DNA of 64,000 nt from contig NZ_SJOP01000001.1 of assembly GCF_004331415.1 (NCBI RefSeq), positions 62,001 to 126,000 on the forward strand. Direction: 5' to 3'. Position 1 is the first letter of the stretch; the number at the start of each line of letters is the position of its first letter. This document shows, one piece after another, positions 1 through 9,930 of the stretch. The notes under the pieces were generated by a model. The model searched no databases, had not been told where the DNA came from, and saw only the letters and a list, made by a program, of their open reading frames with translations. The stretch comes from Kosakonia quasisacchari (GTDB lineage: Bacteria; Pseudomonadota; Gammaproteobacteria; Enterobacterales; Enterobacteriaceae). Made by a program: the position numbers and the translations under genes.

Positions 1-490
1 GGTGAGCCTGCTCGGCAAACCCCTGCATAAGATGGATGAAGAGGCGCGCGCGCAACTGCGAGCGCAAAATGTTGGCTTTGTTTTTCAATCATTTATGCTC
101 ATTCCCACGTTGAATGCGCTGGAAAATGTCGAGCTTCCGGCATTGCTGCGCGGCGAAAACAGCAGTAAAAGCCGCCGCAGTGCGAAGGCGTTACTGGAAG
201 AACTGGGGCTGGGTAAACGGCTGGATCATCTGCCAGCACAACTCTCCGGCGGGGAACAGCAGCGCGTGGCGCTGGCTCGCGCGTTTAATGGCCGTCCGGC
301 AGTTCTGTTCGCCGATGAACCCACCGGCAACCTCGACAGGCAAACCGGCGACAAGATCGCCGATTTGCTCTTTTCCATGAATCAACAATACGGCACTACG
401 CTGCTGTTGGTGACGCACGATCCACAGCTTGCCGCGCGGTGTGACCGGCGGTTGCGGTTGGTCAATGGTGAACTGCGGGAGGATGCATGA
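1..490 (+). CDS. ybbA: YbbA, ABC transporter ATP-binding subunit (5' truncated by window edge)
   Basis: This is the ATPase of a LolD/MacB-like ABC system that pairs with the FtsX-type permease encoded just downstream. The visible part covers about the last 162 residues of a protein that is usually about 228 aa. The Walker A motif therefore lies outside the window. The ABC signature [15 protein letters not shown], the Walker B segment [12 protein letters not shown] and the switch histidine in VTHD are all present and intact. The reading frame is open to the first base, so the GTG at position 2 is an internal valine rather than a start. The stop codon overlaps the start of ybbP by 4 bases (ATGA), which indicates translational coupling. 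Confidence 0.95.
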   Translation, partial: VSLLGKPLHKMDEEARAQLRAQNVGFVFQSFMLIPTLNALENVELPALLRGENSSKSRRSAKALLEELGLGKRLDHLPAQLSGGEQQRVALARAFNGRPAVLFADEPTGNLDRQTGDKIADLLFSMNQQYGTTLLLVTHDPQLAARCDRRLRLVNGELREDA

Positions 491-2901
491 TAGCCCGTTG
501 GTTCTGGCGCGAATGGCGCTCGCCGTCGCTGCTGATTGTCTGGATGGCGCTAAGTCTGGCGGTTGCTTGCGTACTCGCGCTCGGCAACATCAGCGATCGC
601 ATGGAAAAAGGACTCAGCCAGCAGAGCCGGGAATTCATGGCCGGAGACAGGGCGCTGCGCAGCTCCCGCGAAGTACCACAAGCGTGGCTGGATCAAGCGC
701 GAAATACAGGGCTGCGAGTCAGTGAACAGATCAGTTTTGCCACCATGACCTTTGCCGGCGACACGCCGCAATTAGCCGATGTGAAAGCCGTTGATGACAT
801 TTACCCCCTTTATGGTGAGCTGCAAACCAGCCCGGCCGGGTTAAAACCGCAAGCGGGAATGGTGTTACTGGCTCCACGGTTAATGGCGCTGCTCAATTTA
901 AAAACCGGTGATTCTATTGATGTGGGCGATGCCACATTGCGTATCGCCGGGGAAGTGGTGCAGGAGCCGGACTCAGGCTTTAACCCTTTCCAGATGGCGC
1001 CGCGTTTGTTGATGAATATCGCCGATGTGGCGAAAACAGGCGCGGTGCAGCCAGGGAGCCGCGTCAGCTGGCGAGTGAAATTTGGCGGCACGCCCGCGCA
1101 GTTAGATGCATACGAAAAATGGTTGCTGCCACAGTTGAAACCGGAGCACCGCTGGTACGGGCTGGAACAGGATGAAGGCGCGCTGGGTAAATCCTTGCAG
1201 CGTTCGCAGCAGTTCCTGTTGTTATCCGCGCTATTAACGCTGCTGCTGGCGATAGCTGCCGTCGCGGTGGCGATGGGGCACTATTGCCGTAGCCGCTATG
1301 ATCTGGTGGCGGTATTGAAAACCCTTGGCGCGGGCCGTGCACAATTACGCAAATTGATTGTCGGTCAGTGGCTCATGGTGCTGGTGCTGTCAGTGGTGAC
1401 CGGTGGCGTTATCGGGCTGGCATTCGAAAGCGTGTTAATGGTGCTGCTCAAACCGGTGCTGCCTGCCGCGCTGCCGCCTGCAAGTTTGTGGCCGTGGCTG
1501 TGGGCCGTCGGGGCGATGGTGGTGATTTCACTGCTGGTGGGGCTGCGACCCTATCGCTTGCTGCTGGCGACGCAACCGCTGCGCGTATTGCGACGTGATG
1601 CGGTGGCCAATGTCTGGCCGCTAAAGTTCTACGTACCAGTGATCTGCGCGATAGCCGTGCTGCTACTCGCCTGGTTGATGGGCGGCAGTATGCTGTTGTG
1701 GGCCGTGCTGGCGGGCGCTGTGGTGCTGGCATTGCTGTGCGGCGTGGTGGGCTGGCTGTTGCTTAATGTGCTCAAACGCCTGACATTCAAAGCGCTACCG
1801 CTGCGTCTTGCGGTGAACCGGCTACTGCGCCAGCCGTGGTCAACGCTGAGCCAGCTTTCGGCATTTTCGCTCTCTTTTATGTTGCTGGCGATGTTGCTGG
1901 TGCTGCGCGGCGATCTGCTGGACAGGTGGCAACAGCAGTTACCGCCGGAAAGCCCGAACTACTTTTTAATCAATATCGCACCGGAGCAAGTGACACCGCT
2001 GAAAGCGTTTCTTTCGCAGCATCGTGTTGCTCCAGAGGCGTTCTACCCGATCGTGCGGGCAAGGATGACGCAAATTAACGGTCAGTCAACGGAGGATAAC
2101 CAGGATGAGGCGCTGAACCGTGAACTCAATCTCACCTGGCTTCAGCAGCGCCCGGATCATAACCCGGTCACTGCCGGAAGCTGGCCGCCAAAAAACGGGG
2201 AAGTCTCTGTTGAGGAGGGGCTGGCGCAGCGGTTAGGCCTGAAGCTGGGCGATTCCGTGACGTTTATGGGTGATACGCAGGAATTCAGCGCCACAATCAG
2301 CAGTCTGCGCAAAGTGGACTGGGAGAGCCTGCGACCAAACTTCTTCTTTATCTTCCCCTCGGGTGCGCTGGACGGCCAGCCGCAGAGTTGGCTTACCAGC
2401 TTTCGCTGGCAGAACGGCAACGGCATGTTAACGCAACTGAACCGGGAGTTTCCGACCATCAGCCTGCTGGATATTGGCGCGATTTTAAAACAGGTCGGCC
2501 AGGTACTTGAGCAGGTAAGCCGGGCGCTGGAAGTGATGGTGATGCTGGTTACCGCTTGCGGTGTATTGCTGCTGTTTGCGCAGGTACAAGTCGGTATGCG
2601 TCAGCGTCACCAGGAACTGGTGGTTTACCGCACGCTAGGCGCGGGTAAACGGCTGTTACAAAACACATTGTGGTGTGAATTCGCGCTGCTGGGGTTAGTC
2701 TCCGGGCTGGTCGCGGCGATGGGCGCGGAAACCGCGCTGGCGGTGCTGCAAATCCGCGTGTTTGACTTTCCGTGGGAGCCGGACTGGCGTTTGTGGGCAA
2801 CGTTACCGCTATGCGGCGCGTTGCTGCTTTCGCTGTGCGGCGGTTGGCTTGGTGCGCGTTTGCTTAAAGGAAAAGCGCTGTTCCGTCAATTCAGTAATTA
2901 A
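487..2901 (+). CDS. ybbP: YbbP, ABC transporter permease (FtsX/MacB type)
   Basis: This 804-residue inner-membrane permease is the partner of YbbA. Family knowledge suggests export or extraction of a lipophilic or periplasmic substrate; the substrate is not defined. The sequence shows an N-terminal membrane anchor (about residues 12-32), a large periplasmic region, hydrophobic clusters around 235-350 and 375-425, a second periplasmic region, and a C-terminal FtsX-like block with three hydrophobic segments (about 690-795). The repeated motif around YRTLGAGKR and VLKTLGAGR near the membrane segments is typical of FtsX domains. The start ATG overlaps the ybbA stop. In E. coli K-12 this gene is followed by an rhs element; here it is followed by a hairpin and a porin gene. 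Confidence 0.95.
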   Translation: MIARWFWREWRSPSLLIVWMALSLAVACVLALGNISDRMEKGLSQQSREFMAGDRALRSSREVPQAWLDQARNTGLRVSEQISFATMTFAGDTPQLADVKAVDDIYPLYGELQTSPAGLKPQAGMVLLAPRLMALLNLKTGDSIDVGDATLRIAGEVVQEPDSGFNPFQMAPRLLMNIADVAKTGAVQPGSRVSWRVKFGGTPAQLDAYEKWLLPQLKPEHRWYGLEQDEGALGKSLQRSQQFLLLSALLTLLLAIAAVAVAMGHYCRSRYDLVAVLKTLGAGRAQLRKLIVGQWLMVLVLSVVTGGVIGLAFESVLMVLLKPVLPAALPPASLWPWLWAVGAMVVISLLVGLRPYRLLLATQPLRVLRRDAVANVWPLKFYVPVICAIAVLLLAWLMGGSMLLWAVLAGAVVLALLCGVVGWLLLNVLKRLTFKALPLRLAVNRLLRQPWSTLSQLSAFSLSFMLLAMLLVLRGDLLDRWQQQLPPESPNYFLINIAPEQVTPLKAFLSQHRVAPEAFYPIVRARMTQINGQSTEDNQDEALNRELNLTWLQQRPDHNPVTAGSWPPKNGEVSVEEGLAQRLGLKLGDSVTFMGDTQEFSATISSLRKVDWESLRPNFFFIFPSGALDGQPQSWLTSFRWQNGNGMLTQLNREFPTISLLDIGAILKQVGQVLEQVSRALEVMVMLVTACGVLLLFAQVQVGMRQRHQELVVYRTLGAGKRLLQNTLWCEFALLGLVSGLVAAMGAETALAVLQIRVFDFPWEPDWRLWATLPLCGALLLSLCGGWLGARLLKGKALFRQFSN

Positions 2902-2928
2902 CACCTTCATCAATATTTACTCAACGAA

Positions 2929-2958
2929 ACGCACGCCGATAATTCTATCGGTGTGCGT
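2929..2958 (+). terminator. Hairpin downstream of ybbP
   Basis: The 13-base arms 2929-2941 and 2946-2958 pair with one G-U type mismatch around a 4-base loop, about 28 bases after the ybbP stop. There is no clear T-run, so it may be a stabilising 3' hairpin rather than a strong intrinsic terminator. Confidence 0.5.
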
Positions 2959-3099
2959 CTGTTGCAAAGTGTAAAAGTTCCCCGGTCAATTGTTTACCAG
3001 CACAAAACAACAAAAAAACCCCACCAAATAGAAGCTTTTAGACGTTAATATTTTGCCGCTAGTAACTTACTAGTGGTGTCTATCCATCAAGGAAAAACC

Positions 3100-4248
3100 A
3101 TGAAAATAAAAACAACCGCTCTGGCGACAGCCATCGGCGCAGCAGTGGCATTGACGTCTTTCGCAACTCAGGCGGAAATTACTGTACTTAAGCAAGATCC
3201 GCAGGCTGGCAATCCGTTAAGCCGCCTGAACTTCACCGTTGGTGGCTCTATTCGTCCGCAGTTCGATAACATGATGGGCGACGGTGACAAAGGCTCCTAC
3301 AAACGCAATGGTTACAACGGCGGTACCCGTTTCCGTTTTGCGACCGATTACTACCTGTTCGATGATATTAGCTGGGTTAACTACTACGAATTGGGCGTGG
3401 ATATTCCGAAACTGTTTGACTGGGATAACCACTACGCCAGTAATGCGCATAACACCACTCGCCGTATGCTGTACACCGGTCTGAAAAGTAAAACCTGGGG
3501 TACCATGACCTTCGGCCAGCAGAACAGCGTGTACTACGATGTGGTTGGCGCAAAAACCGATATCTGGGATTACGACATGAAAGCCCAGGCGCCGGGTAAC
3601 GGTGTCAATGGCGATTACGACGGTTCTTACCGTTCACGTAAGATGCTGAAATACAAAAACACCTTTGGTGATGCTGACATTTATGCATCCTACCTGTTCT
3701 CTGATAACGATCTGCTGCGTGGTAACGGTCTGCGTTACAAACGTAAAGGCGGCGGTTCTCTGGGCGTGGATTACCATATTGCCAAAGACCTGACATGGGG
3801 TACGGCGTGGAACTACACCCAGGCTGACATGCGTAACGTCAACACTGGCGGCACCGATACTTACAACCAGAATATCTACGGCACAGCGCTGAGCTGGACC
3901 CCGGATAACTGGACCTTCTCCTTCGGCGGTGGCTGGTACGAAAACTTCCTGACTACCGGTCAGAAAAATATTCACGACTACTTCGCGGGCGACGCGTGGG
4001 GTATTGAATACTTTGCCGGTTACAAAATCCCAGTTGGTCAGTACGCGCTTAAATATGTACAGCCGTACGTCATGGGTGACCGTCTGAAATACACCACAGG
4101 TCGTTACTATCAGCGTATCGACAACGGTTTGGGTGTGACCTTCCAGCTGGATTACGGTTTCCGTGTCGATTACGAACACGTATTCACCACCAGCACCGAC
4201 AAATCGCTGGGCGACATGAACATCGTACGTCTGCGTTACGACTTCTAA
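3100..4248 (+). CDS. Outer-membrane porin, Gram-negative general porin type
   Basis: A 382-residue protein with a clear Sec signal peptide (MKIKTTALATAIGAAVALTS, cut after ATQA). The mature part is made of alternating aromatic and polar residues typical of beta strands, contains many Tyr/Trp/Gly/Asp residues, and ends in a C-terminal phenylalanine (RLRYDF), the BAM-recognition signature of porins. ATG at 3100 is preferred over the in-frame GTG at 3073 because AAGGA lies 7 bases upstream and the signal peptide begins there. It does not look like OmpF/OmpC in its N-terminal segment and the exact subfamily is not recognised. It lies directly upstream of a MetQ-type importer, so it may supply the same nutrient; that is inference. 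Confidence 0.88.
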   Translation: MKIKTTALATAIGAAVALTSFATQAEITVLKQDPQAGNPLSRLNFTVGGSIRPQFDNMMGDGDKGSYKRNGYNGGTRFRFATDYYLFDDISWVNYYELGVDIPKLFDWDNHYASNAHNTTRRMLYTGLKSKTWGTMTFGQQNSVYYDVVGAKTDIWDYDMKAQAPGNGVNGDYDGSYRSRKMLKYKNTFGDADIYASYLFSDNDLLRGNGLRYKRKGGGSLGVDYHIAKDLTWGTAWNYTQADMRNVNTGGTDTYNQNIYGTALSWTPDNWTFSFGGGWYENFLTTGQKNIHDYFAGDAWGIEYFAGYKIPVGQYALKYVQPYVMGDRLKYTTGRYYQRIDNGLGVTFQLDYGFRVDYEHVFTTSTDKSLGDMNIVRLRYDF

Positions 4249-4261
4249 GAAGTCTGCATCC

Positions 4262-4291
4262 GCCGGGTTTAACGCTTCGTTTAAATCCGGC
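4262..4291 (+). terminator. Hairpin after the porin gene
   Basis: Arms 4262-4272 and 4280-4291 (GCCGGGTTTAA against TTTAAATCCGGC) pair with one mismatch, 14 bases after the porin stop. No long T-run follows. Confidence 0.45.
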
Positions 4292-4307
4292 AATGCTTAG
4301 CAATAAA

Positions 4308-4361
4308 AAGCATAACGAGAGGCCAGAAAACCCACCGGGAGCAGGGCTTTTCGTTATGCTT
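4308..4361. repeat. 11-bp perfect inverted repeat, wide loop
   Basis: AAGCATAACGA at 4308-4318 is repeated inverted as TCGTTATGCTT at 4351-4361, 32 bases apart. It lies in the 301-base gap between the porin and the metQ-like gene (4249-4549). Apart from this and the preceding hairpin the gap should hold the metQ-like promoter; I see no gene in it and no convincing MetJ box array. Confidence 0.5.
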
Positions 4362-4549
4362 CATCGCCTTACCCCGCAAAGATCTCCACGCCATTCAGTG
4401 ACATAGTTCACAGCATGTTGAATTTATTTCAATTACCGCTGCGCTGTGTTTATGCCATCTTATTCAGCAGCCTTATCAATCAGGTGAAAATGGAACGCGC
4501 CGCACTGTACGTCGCGTCACACAGCAGCTCAACTCGTTAGGGAGAATTT

Positions 4550-5386
4550 ATGGGACGTCGTCTCAGCTTGCGCGCGACCTTCGGCGCATTACTTCTGGCC
4601 TGCGGCTTACCGTTTGCTCACGCCAGCAGCGATCCGCACACCATCGTTTTCGGCGTCGCACCTGGGCCATACGGCGATATGGTGAAACAGGCGATTGCGC
4701 CGTCGCTGAAAGAGAAAGGTTATAAAGTGGTGGTGCGTGAATTTAGCGATTACGTACAGCCGAATATGGCGCTGGCGAACGGCAGTATTGATGCCAACCT
4801 GTTCCAGCACAGCCTCTATTTTGACAAATTCACTGCCGATAAAGGCCTGAAATTAACCAGGCTGATTACGGTGCCGACGGCGGGCATGGGTTTTTATTCA
4901 CGCAAAATTAAAAGCCTGGATGAATTGAAAAAGGGCGATATTGTCACGCTCTCCAATGACCCAACCAACCTGGCGCGCGGGCTGCGTTTCCTGCAATCGC
5001 TAAACCTTATTACCATCAAAGATAACATCGACCCGACTAAAGCCTCCGAGCGCGATATTGCCAGCAACCCGAAAGGGCTGGTGTTTAAACCGCTGGAAGC
5101 TGCGCAACTGCCGCGCACACTGGATGGCGTTACCGCGTCGCTGGTGAATGGCAACTTTGCCATTGCCGCCGGGTTGAAACTCTCCTCTGCGCTCAAACAA
5201 GAGCACCTCGATGAGAACCTGAAAAACATCATTGCGGTGCGCACGGAAGATGCCGACAAACCGTTCGCGAAGGATATTGTCGAGGTGGTGAAATCGCCTG
5301 CTTATCGCGCAGTGATTGACGATCCGAATAATGTTTACGGTGCGTTCCAGAAACCAGACTGGATGCAGAGCGCGGATAAAAAGTAA
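4550..5386 (+). CDS. MetQ/NlpA-family substrate-binding protein
   Basis: A 278-residue periplasmic binding protein of the D-methionine/NlpA family. The N-terminus is a signal peptide with a hydrophobic core ending near residue 25 (AHA-SS). An LLAC sequence at residues 15-18 could serve as a lipobox, as in MetQ, so secretion as a lipoprotein is possible but undecided. The mature part has the family features VFGVAPGPYGDMV, the segment with SIDANLFQH, and a conserved Asn-rich region around LVNGNFA. GGGAG lies ahead of the ATG. It forms a unit with the downstream ATPase and permease genes, but the order Q-N-I differs from the usual metN-metI-metQ and a terminator-like hairpin separates it from metN. 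The ligand is not certain: the chromosome may have a second, canonical metNIQ. Confidence 0.88.
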   Translation: MGRRLSLRATFGALLLACGLPFAHASSDPHTIVFGVAPGPYGDMVKQAIAPSLKEKGYKVVVREFSDYVQPNMALANGSIDANLFQHSLYFDKFTADKGLKLTRLITVPTAGMGFYSRKIKSLDELKKGDIVTLSNDPTNLARGLRFLQSLNLITIKDNIDPTKASERDIASNPKGLVFKPLEAAQLPRTLDGVTASLVNGNFAIAAGLKLSSALKQEHLDENLKNIIAVRTEDADKPFAKDIVEVVKSPAYRAVIDDPNNVYGAFQKPDWMQSADKK

Positions 5387-5405
5387 CACTCCGGCTGATT
5401 TAACA

Positions 5406-5427
5406 GGCAGGCTGCGGCCTGCCTTTT
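5406..5427 (+). terminator. Intrinsic terminator/attenuator between metQ-like and metN-like genes
   Basis: A perfect 7-bp stem (GGCAGGC 5406-5412, GCCTGCC 5417-5423) with loop TGCG and followed by TTTT. It ends 17 bases before the metN-like start, so most transcripts may stop after the binding-protein gene. That would give more binding protein than transporter. Confidence 0.75.
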
Positions 5428-5443
5428 GTCGTTTGAGGTTTGC

Positions 5444-6466
5444 ATGATTGAAATAGATAAAGTGTGCGTGGATTTCCCCGCAGCGCGCGGCAGTACGAGC
5501 ACGATCCGGGCGGTAGAGGATGTCACGCTGCGCATTGCGCCGGGGGAGATCTTCGGCATTGTTGGCACCAGCGGCGCGGGCAAAAGTACGTTGCTGCGCA
5601 CACTGAATGCGCTGCAACGCCCAAGCCAGGGCAGCGTCAAAATCAATGGTGTGGCGATTTCGGCGCTGGAAGGCATTACGTTACGCAAAGCACGTCAGCG
5701 CATCGGTATGATTTTCCAGCACTTCAACCTGATGCACACCCGCACCGTGGCGCAAAATGTGGCCTTCAGCCTGAAAGCGGCGGGGTGGGAACGCAGTAAA
5801 ATCGCCCCGCGCGTGGCTGAGATCCTGCAACTGGTGGGGTTAAGCGATAAAGCCAGTCGCTATCCGGTGCAATTAAGTGGCGGGCAGAAACAGCGGGTCG
5901 GTATTGCGCGCGCCATCGCTAATCACCCGGATGTATTGCTGTGTGATGAACCGACCTCGGCGCTGGATCTGGAAACTTCCGCGACCATTCTTGCCCTGCT
6001 CAAGCAGATCAATGAACAGTTGGGGATCACCATTGTGCTGATCACCCACGAGATGAACGTGATTAAATCGATCTGCGATCGCGTGGCGATGATGTCCGGC
6101 GGCAAAGCGGTGGAGGAGGGCGACGTGTTCGATATTTTTGCCCATCCGCAGCATCCCTTCACCCGTCAACTGGTGGCGCACACGCTGAATTTGACCTTGC
6201 CGGAGCGTTTGCAACAGCATCTGCCGGGGCAATTATTGAAGATCCTGTTTATTGGTGATTCCGCAGAGCAGCCGGTGCTCTCTGACGCGGCGGTGAAATT
6301 TGGTGTCGCGGTCAATATCCTGCACGGCAAAATTGAATACATCGGTGAGCGGGCGCTGGGCATTCTGGTGGTGCAACTGACGTCGACGCAAAACCCGGCG
6401 GCAGTCAGTGATGCCGTGGACTATATTCGCAACCGTACCGCGCAGGTGGAGGTGATCCGTGGATGA
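5444..6466 (+). CDS. MetN-like ABC transporter ATP-binding protein with NIL domain
   Basis: A 340-residue ATPase of the methionine-type uptake family. Walker A GTSGAGKST (about residue 41), Q-loop IFQHFN, signature LSGGQKQRVGIARA, Walker B VLLCDEPTSALD and the switch ITHEM are intact. The C-terminal 90 residues match the NIL regulatory domain that senses ligand in MetN. ATG 5444 is chosen over the upstream in-frame TTG 5426 because GAGG lies 6 bases before it and translation then begins MIEIDKV, as in MetN. The gene end overlaps the permease gene start. Substrate is inferred from the family only. Confidence 0.9.
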   Translation: MIEIDKVCVDFPAARGSTSTIRAVEDVTLRIAPGEIFGIVGTSGAGKSTLLRTLNALQRPSQGSVKINGVAISALEGITLRKARQRIGMIFQHFNLMHTRTVAQNVAFSLKAAGWERSKIAPRVAEILQLVGLSDKASRYPVQLSGGQKQRVGIARAIANHPDVLLCDEPTSALDLETSATILALLKQINEQLGITIVLITHEMNVIKSICDRVAMMSGGKAVEEGDVFDIFAHPQHPFTRQLVAHTLNLTLPERLQQHLPGQLLKILFIGDSAEQPVLSDAAVKFGVAVNILHGKIEYIGERALGILVVQLTSTQNPAAVSDAVDYIRNRTAQVEVIRG

Positions 6467-7118
6467 TTTAATGGCCGATCTGAGTCTCGCCTTTGGCGAA
6501 ACCTTCCAGATGTTAAGCATCTCGACGGTGCTGGCGATTGTCGGCGGTTTACCGCTCGGTTTCCTGATTTTCGTTACCGACAGGCACCTGTTCTGGCAAA
6601 ACCGCGCGGTGTATCTGGTGAGTACGGTGCTGGTGAATATTATCCGCTCGGTACCGTTTGTGATCCTGCTGGTGCTGCTGTTACCAGTGACGCAGTTTTT
6701 GCTCGGCAACACCATTGGGCCGATTGCCGCGTCGGTGCCGCTCTCTGTGGCGGCGATTGCTTTTTATGCGCGGCTGGTCGATAGCGCTTTGCGCGAGGTG
6801 GATAAAGGCATTATTGAAGCGGCGGAAGCCTTTGGTGCCAGTCCGCTGCGCATTATCTGCACGGTGCTGTTGCCGGAAGCCAGCGCGGGTCTGCTGCGCG
6901 GTCTGACCATTACGCTGGTGAGTCTGATTGGGTATTCAGCGATGGCGGGGATTGTCGGTGGCGGTGGCGTGGGCGATCTGGCGATCCGCTACGGCTATTA
7001 CCGGTATGAAACCCAGGTCATGATAGTCACGGTGATCGCGCTGATTATTCTGGTGCAGATAGTCCAGGTACTGGGAGACTGGCTGGCGAAACGCGCCGAT
7101 AAGCGCGATCGTCATTAA
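6459..7118 (+). CDS. MetI-like ABC transporter permease
   Basis: A 219-residue inner-membrane permease with about five hydrophobic segments and the EAA-type loop ([14 protein letters not shown], about residues 125-140) that contacts the ATPase. Length fits MetI (217 aa). The GTG at 6459 has an excellent ribosome site (GGAGGTGA, 6448-6455, 6-base spacer after GGAGG) and overlaps the metN-like stop, so translation is coupled. An ATG at 6471 is the alternative start. Its stop shares TTAA with the convergent selU gene: the two coding regions overlap by 4 bases tail to tail. Confidence 0.9.
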   Translation: MDDLMADLSLAFGETFQMLSISTVLAIVGGLPLGFLIFVTDRHLFWQNRAVYLVSTVLVNIIRSVPFVILLVLLLPVTQFLLGNTIGPIAASVPLSVAAIAFYARLVDSALREVDKGIIEAAEAFGASPLRIICTVLLPEASAGLLRGLTITLVSLIGYSAMAGIVGGGGVGDLAIRYGYYRYETQVMIVTVIALIILVQIVQVLGDWLAKRADKRDRH

Positions 7119-8194
7119 GGATTGTGTGCCGTCAGCCAGGCCGCAACCTCTGCGAAAGTGCCGCGAAAGCGAATGGCTGTCGCGCGCTTCTCTAGCTGGT
7201 AGCGGTACATCGGATCGTAATACTCCTCCAGCAGCGGCGCGAGCCACGCGAAGTGCCCCTCGGTATTGCCGCTGCGTTGCTGCTGATCCAGCGCGTTCTC
7301 CAGATGTCGCGTCAATTCCGCATAACGCTGTAACCCCAGACGGCGGCGAATGGCAAAGAGCCCGTGACGCAGATATTCCGCATACTGACGCCAGCCTTCT
7401 TCCTCGCCATCGCGGGTGATAAACGCGGCGTGCATTTGTACGAAATAGTCGACGCGCAAACGCTCCAGCCGTTGTGCAAAGGGATCTTCCACTACCACCA
7501 GCGGCGATTGCGCCATTCTCACGCGGACAACTTCCGGCAGGTGGTTCGCCCCAATGGCTGCGCTTTCGTCTTCCAGCAGCCAGAACGGGGGCGTCACTTT
7601 CAGTAGCGCCGTTGCCAGATGGTTTTCGAAGCTGGCCTGCGAGCGCTGCGGTTGCAGCGTCCGGCCAAACGAAGAACCGCGATGCCGGGCGAGCCCTTCA
7701 AGGTCGATGCCGTTATGTTGTGAACGCACCAGCAGTGTTTTGCCACTTCCCGTGCAGCCACCCACCAGCAGCGCCGGGCGTTGCATGCATTGTTGTGTTG
7801 CGTCAATTGCCGCCTGGCGCAGCGCTTTATAACCGCCGACCACCAGCGGATAGTCAACCTGGCATTCACGGAGCCATTGCTGAACGATATGCGAACGCTG
7901 ACCGCCACGGGCGCAACAAAGATAACCCTGCGGATATTGCGCGCAGGCTTGCCGCCATGCTTCGATGCGTTGTTCGCGGGTTTCGCCATTGACCAGTTGA
8001 TGCCCGAGACGAAGTGCGGCTTCTGCGCCTTCGCGTTTATAGCAGGTGCCCACTAACATGCGTTCGCGGTCGTTCATTAAGGGCAGATTGAGGGCGGCAG
8101 GCATTGCGCCTTTGGCGAACTCAACCGGCGCGCGAACATCAATAAGAGGCGTTTCATCCCGCAGGAGGGCGAGATAATCCGTGGTGTCGTTCAT
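7115..8194 (-). CDS. selU: tRNA 2-selenouridine synthase SelU/MnmH
   Basis: This enzyme replaces sulfur by selenium at the wobble 2-thiouridine of certain tRNAs (via a geranylated intermediate). The 359-residue protein has an N-terminal rhodanese domain with the catalytic cysteine segment [11 protein letters not shown] (about residue 89-99) and a C-terminal P-loop domain with GGCTGSGKT. The start is set at 8194 ([11 protein letters not shown]) because GAAGGAA sits about 7 bases upstream and the length then matches E. coli (364 aa); the longer frame to 8269 is unlikely. It is convergent with the metI-like gene and lies downstream of purK on the same strand. Confidence 0.94.
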   Translation of the reverse strand: MNDTTDYLALLRDETPLIDVRAPVEFAKGAMPAALNLPLMNDRERMLVGTCYKREGAEAALRLGHQLVNGETREQRIEAWRQACAQYPQGYLCCARGGQRSHIVQQWLRECQVDYPLVVGGYKALRQAAIDATQQCMQRPALLVGGCTGSGKTLLVRSQHNGIDLEGLARHRGSSFGRTLQPQRSQASFENHLATALLKVTPPFWLLEDESAAIGANHLPEVVRVRMAQSPLVVVEDPFAQRLERLRVDYFVQMHAAFITRDGEEEGWRQYAEYLRHGLFAIRRRLGLQRYAELTRHLENALDQQQRSGNTEGHFAWLAPLLEEYYDPMYRYQLEKRATAIRFRGTFAEVAAWLTAHNP

Positions 8195-8284
8195 TGGGCT
8201 TCCTTCTGCAAAACGCTGGTGGTAACCCCACCAGCGTGCAGATTTTACGCCCCGAACAAGGGAGATCAATTCCCCGGCGGGAGA

Positions 8285-9352
8285 TTACTGCAGTTTTGAC
8301 TGCGCCCAGGCAATGCCGCTCGCATACTCGGGCGGCAGCAGCGGCACCAGCGCTTCCAGCGTGGCGCTCAGACGCGAGGTGTCATCATCGTTCAGGTTCA
8401 AATGGCCCACTTTGCGCCCCGGACGCACCTCTTTGTCGTACCAGTGCAGATGCACCAGCGGCAGCTTCAACCAGTCGTAATTCAGATCGCTGCCAATCAG
8501 GTTGATCATCACCGACGGGCTGTTCACTACCGGCGGCGGCAACGGCAGATCCACGACCGCGCGCAGGTGCAGTTCAAACTGGCTGATAGAAGCACCGTTC
8601 TGTGTCCAGTGACCGCTGTTATGCACGCGCGGGGCTAGTTCATTAATCAGCAGCCCGCCGGGTGTGACAAAGCACTCCATCGCCATCACGCCGACATAGT
8701 TCAGCTCATGCATGATGGCGGAAAGCATGTCTTCCGCCTGCTGTTGCTGCGCAGCGTTAGCCTGCGGGAAAACCACGCTGGTACGCAAAATGCCGTCCTG
8801 ATGCAGGTTGTGCGTCAGTGGATAAAACACGGTACTGCCATCGCGCGCGCGCGCGCCAACCAGCGACACTTCACCAGAAAAATTAATGCCCTGCTCAACA
8901 ATGCACTCGCCGTAGCAGTCGTCCGGCAACTGATCCGTTTCACCCGCGCGTAAGCGCCACTGCCCACGACCGTCATAGCCACCCACGCGGCGCTTAACAA
9001 TTGCCAGCTCTCCCAGGCGGGAAAACACCGCTGGCCATTCGCTTTTATCTGCCAGTAATTGCCACGGCGCGGTAGCCAGTCCGAGTTTGTCGAACAGTTG
9101 TTTTTGCGTCAGGCGGTCGGCAATGATCGGAAATACATCGCGGTTAACAAACGCCGGGTGGCGCGCCAGCTCGCGGGTTAACGCCGTTTCCGGCCAGCGC
9201 TCAATTTCGGCGGTAATCACACTCTGCTGGAACGGTACCGCTTCTGGCGCATCATCCAGCCCAACCGGCCAGACCGCAATGCTGAGCGGCTCACCGGCCT
9301 GGCGCAACATCCGGCCAAGCTGGCCGTTACCTAATACGCAAACCTGTTTCAT
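8285..9352 (-). CDS. purK: PurK, N5-carboxyaminoimidazole ribonucleotide synthase
   Basis: This ATP-grasp enzyme makes N5-CAIR from AIR, bicarbonate and ATP in purine synthesis. The 355-residue length equals that of the E. coli protein. The N-terminal [16 protein letters not shown] nucleotide-fold start, the ATP-grasp segment [15 protein letters not shown] and the metal-binding [14 protein letters not shown] stretch are all present. The start ATG overlaps the purE stop by 4 bases, so the pair is translationally coupled and should share the PurR-controlled promoter ahead of purE. Confidence 0.96.
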   Translation of the reverse strand: MKQVCVLGNGQLGRMLRQAGEPLSIAVWPVGLDDAPEAVPFQQSVITAEIERWPETALTRELARHPAFVNRDVFPIIADRLTQKQLFDKLGLATAPWQLLADKSEWPAVFSRLGELAIVKRRVGGYDGRGQWRLRAGETDQLPDDCYGECIVEQGINFSGEVSLVGARARDGSTVFYPLTHNLHQDGILRTSVVFPQANAAQQQQAEDMLSAIMHELNYVGVMAMECFVTPGGLLINELAPRVHNSGHWTQNGASISQFELHLRAVVDLPLPPPVVNSPSVMINLIGSDLNYDWLKLPLVHLHWYDKEVRPGRKVGHLNLNDDDTSRLSATLEALVPLLPPEYASGIAWAQSKLQ

Positions 9353-9858
9353 GCCGCGCCTCTCGGATCGGGATTATCCAGCACCTCATCAGTCTGAGAT
9401 TTACGCCAGTCAGCCAGGCGTTGGTGCAGTACTGCATCATGTTGCGCGAGGATCTGCGCGGCCAGCAACGCAGCGTTTGCCGCACCCGCTTTGCCAATTG
9501 CCAGCGTTCCTACTGGAATGCCACGCGGCATCTGCACGATAGAGTAAAGGCTGTCCACACCGCTTAACGCAGCGCTTTGTACCGGCACACCCAGCACCGG
9601 AACCAGTGTTTTCGCCGCGATCATGCCCGGCAGATGCGCTGCGCCACCAGCACCGGCAATGATCACCTGATAACCGTTTTGTTCCGCGTTTTCAGCGAAG
9701 CTAAACAGTTTATCCGGGGTGCGGTGTGCGGAGACGATTTCAACATGGTGCGGAACGTTCAGGGTATCGAGGATTTCTGCGGCGAATTGCATGGTGGCCC
9801 AGTCGCTTTTCGAGCCCATAACAATGGCGATGCGCGCCGGTTGGTTGCTTGAAGACAT
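9349..9858 (-). CDS. purE: PurE, N5-CAIR mutase
   Basis: This enzyme converts N5-CAIR to CAIR, the step after PurK. The 169-residue protein has the class I PurE signature IVMGSKSDW near the N-terminus, the catalytic histidine region [10 protein letters not shown], and [11 protein letters not shown]. The start at 9858 ([10 protein letters not shown]) is chosen over 9867 because it gives the E. coli length exactly. A PurR-like operator lies 70-90 bases upstream. Confidence 0.96.
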   Translation of the reverse strand: MSSSNQPARIAIVMGSKSDWATMQFAAEILDTLNVPHHVEIVSAHRTPDKLFSFAENAEQNGYQVIIAGAGGAAHLPGMIAAKTLVPVLGVPVQSAALSGVDSLYSIVQMPRGIPVGTLAIGKAGAANAALLAAQILAQHDAVLHQRLADWRKSQTDEVLDNPDPRGAA

Positions 9859-9930
9859 ACGTCTCAAAACTCCTGTGGGTGTGCTTCAGACTACATAAGA
9901 GGGCACAGAGAATAGCATGTAAAACCGGCA

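Noticed and set aside
3634..4293. Long minus-strand frame (219 codons) opposite the porin gene
   Set aside because: It is a shadow of the porin codons: the plus frame has a signal peptide, ribosome site and porin C-terminus, the minus frame none of these.
4550..4570. GACGTC near the metQ-like start as a MetJ box
   Set aside because: A single partial match overlapping the start codon; MetJ needs tandem 8-bp boxes, which are not seen.
5000..5617. 205-codon minus-strand frame across metQ-like and metN-like genes
   Set aside because: Antisense to two well-supported genes; no ribosome site or recognisable domain.
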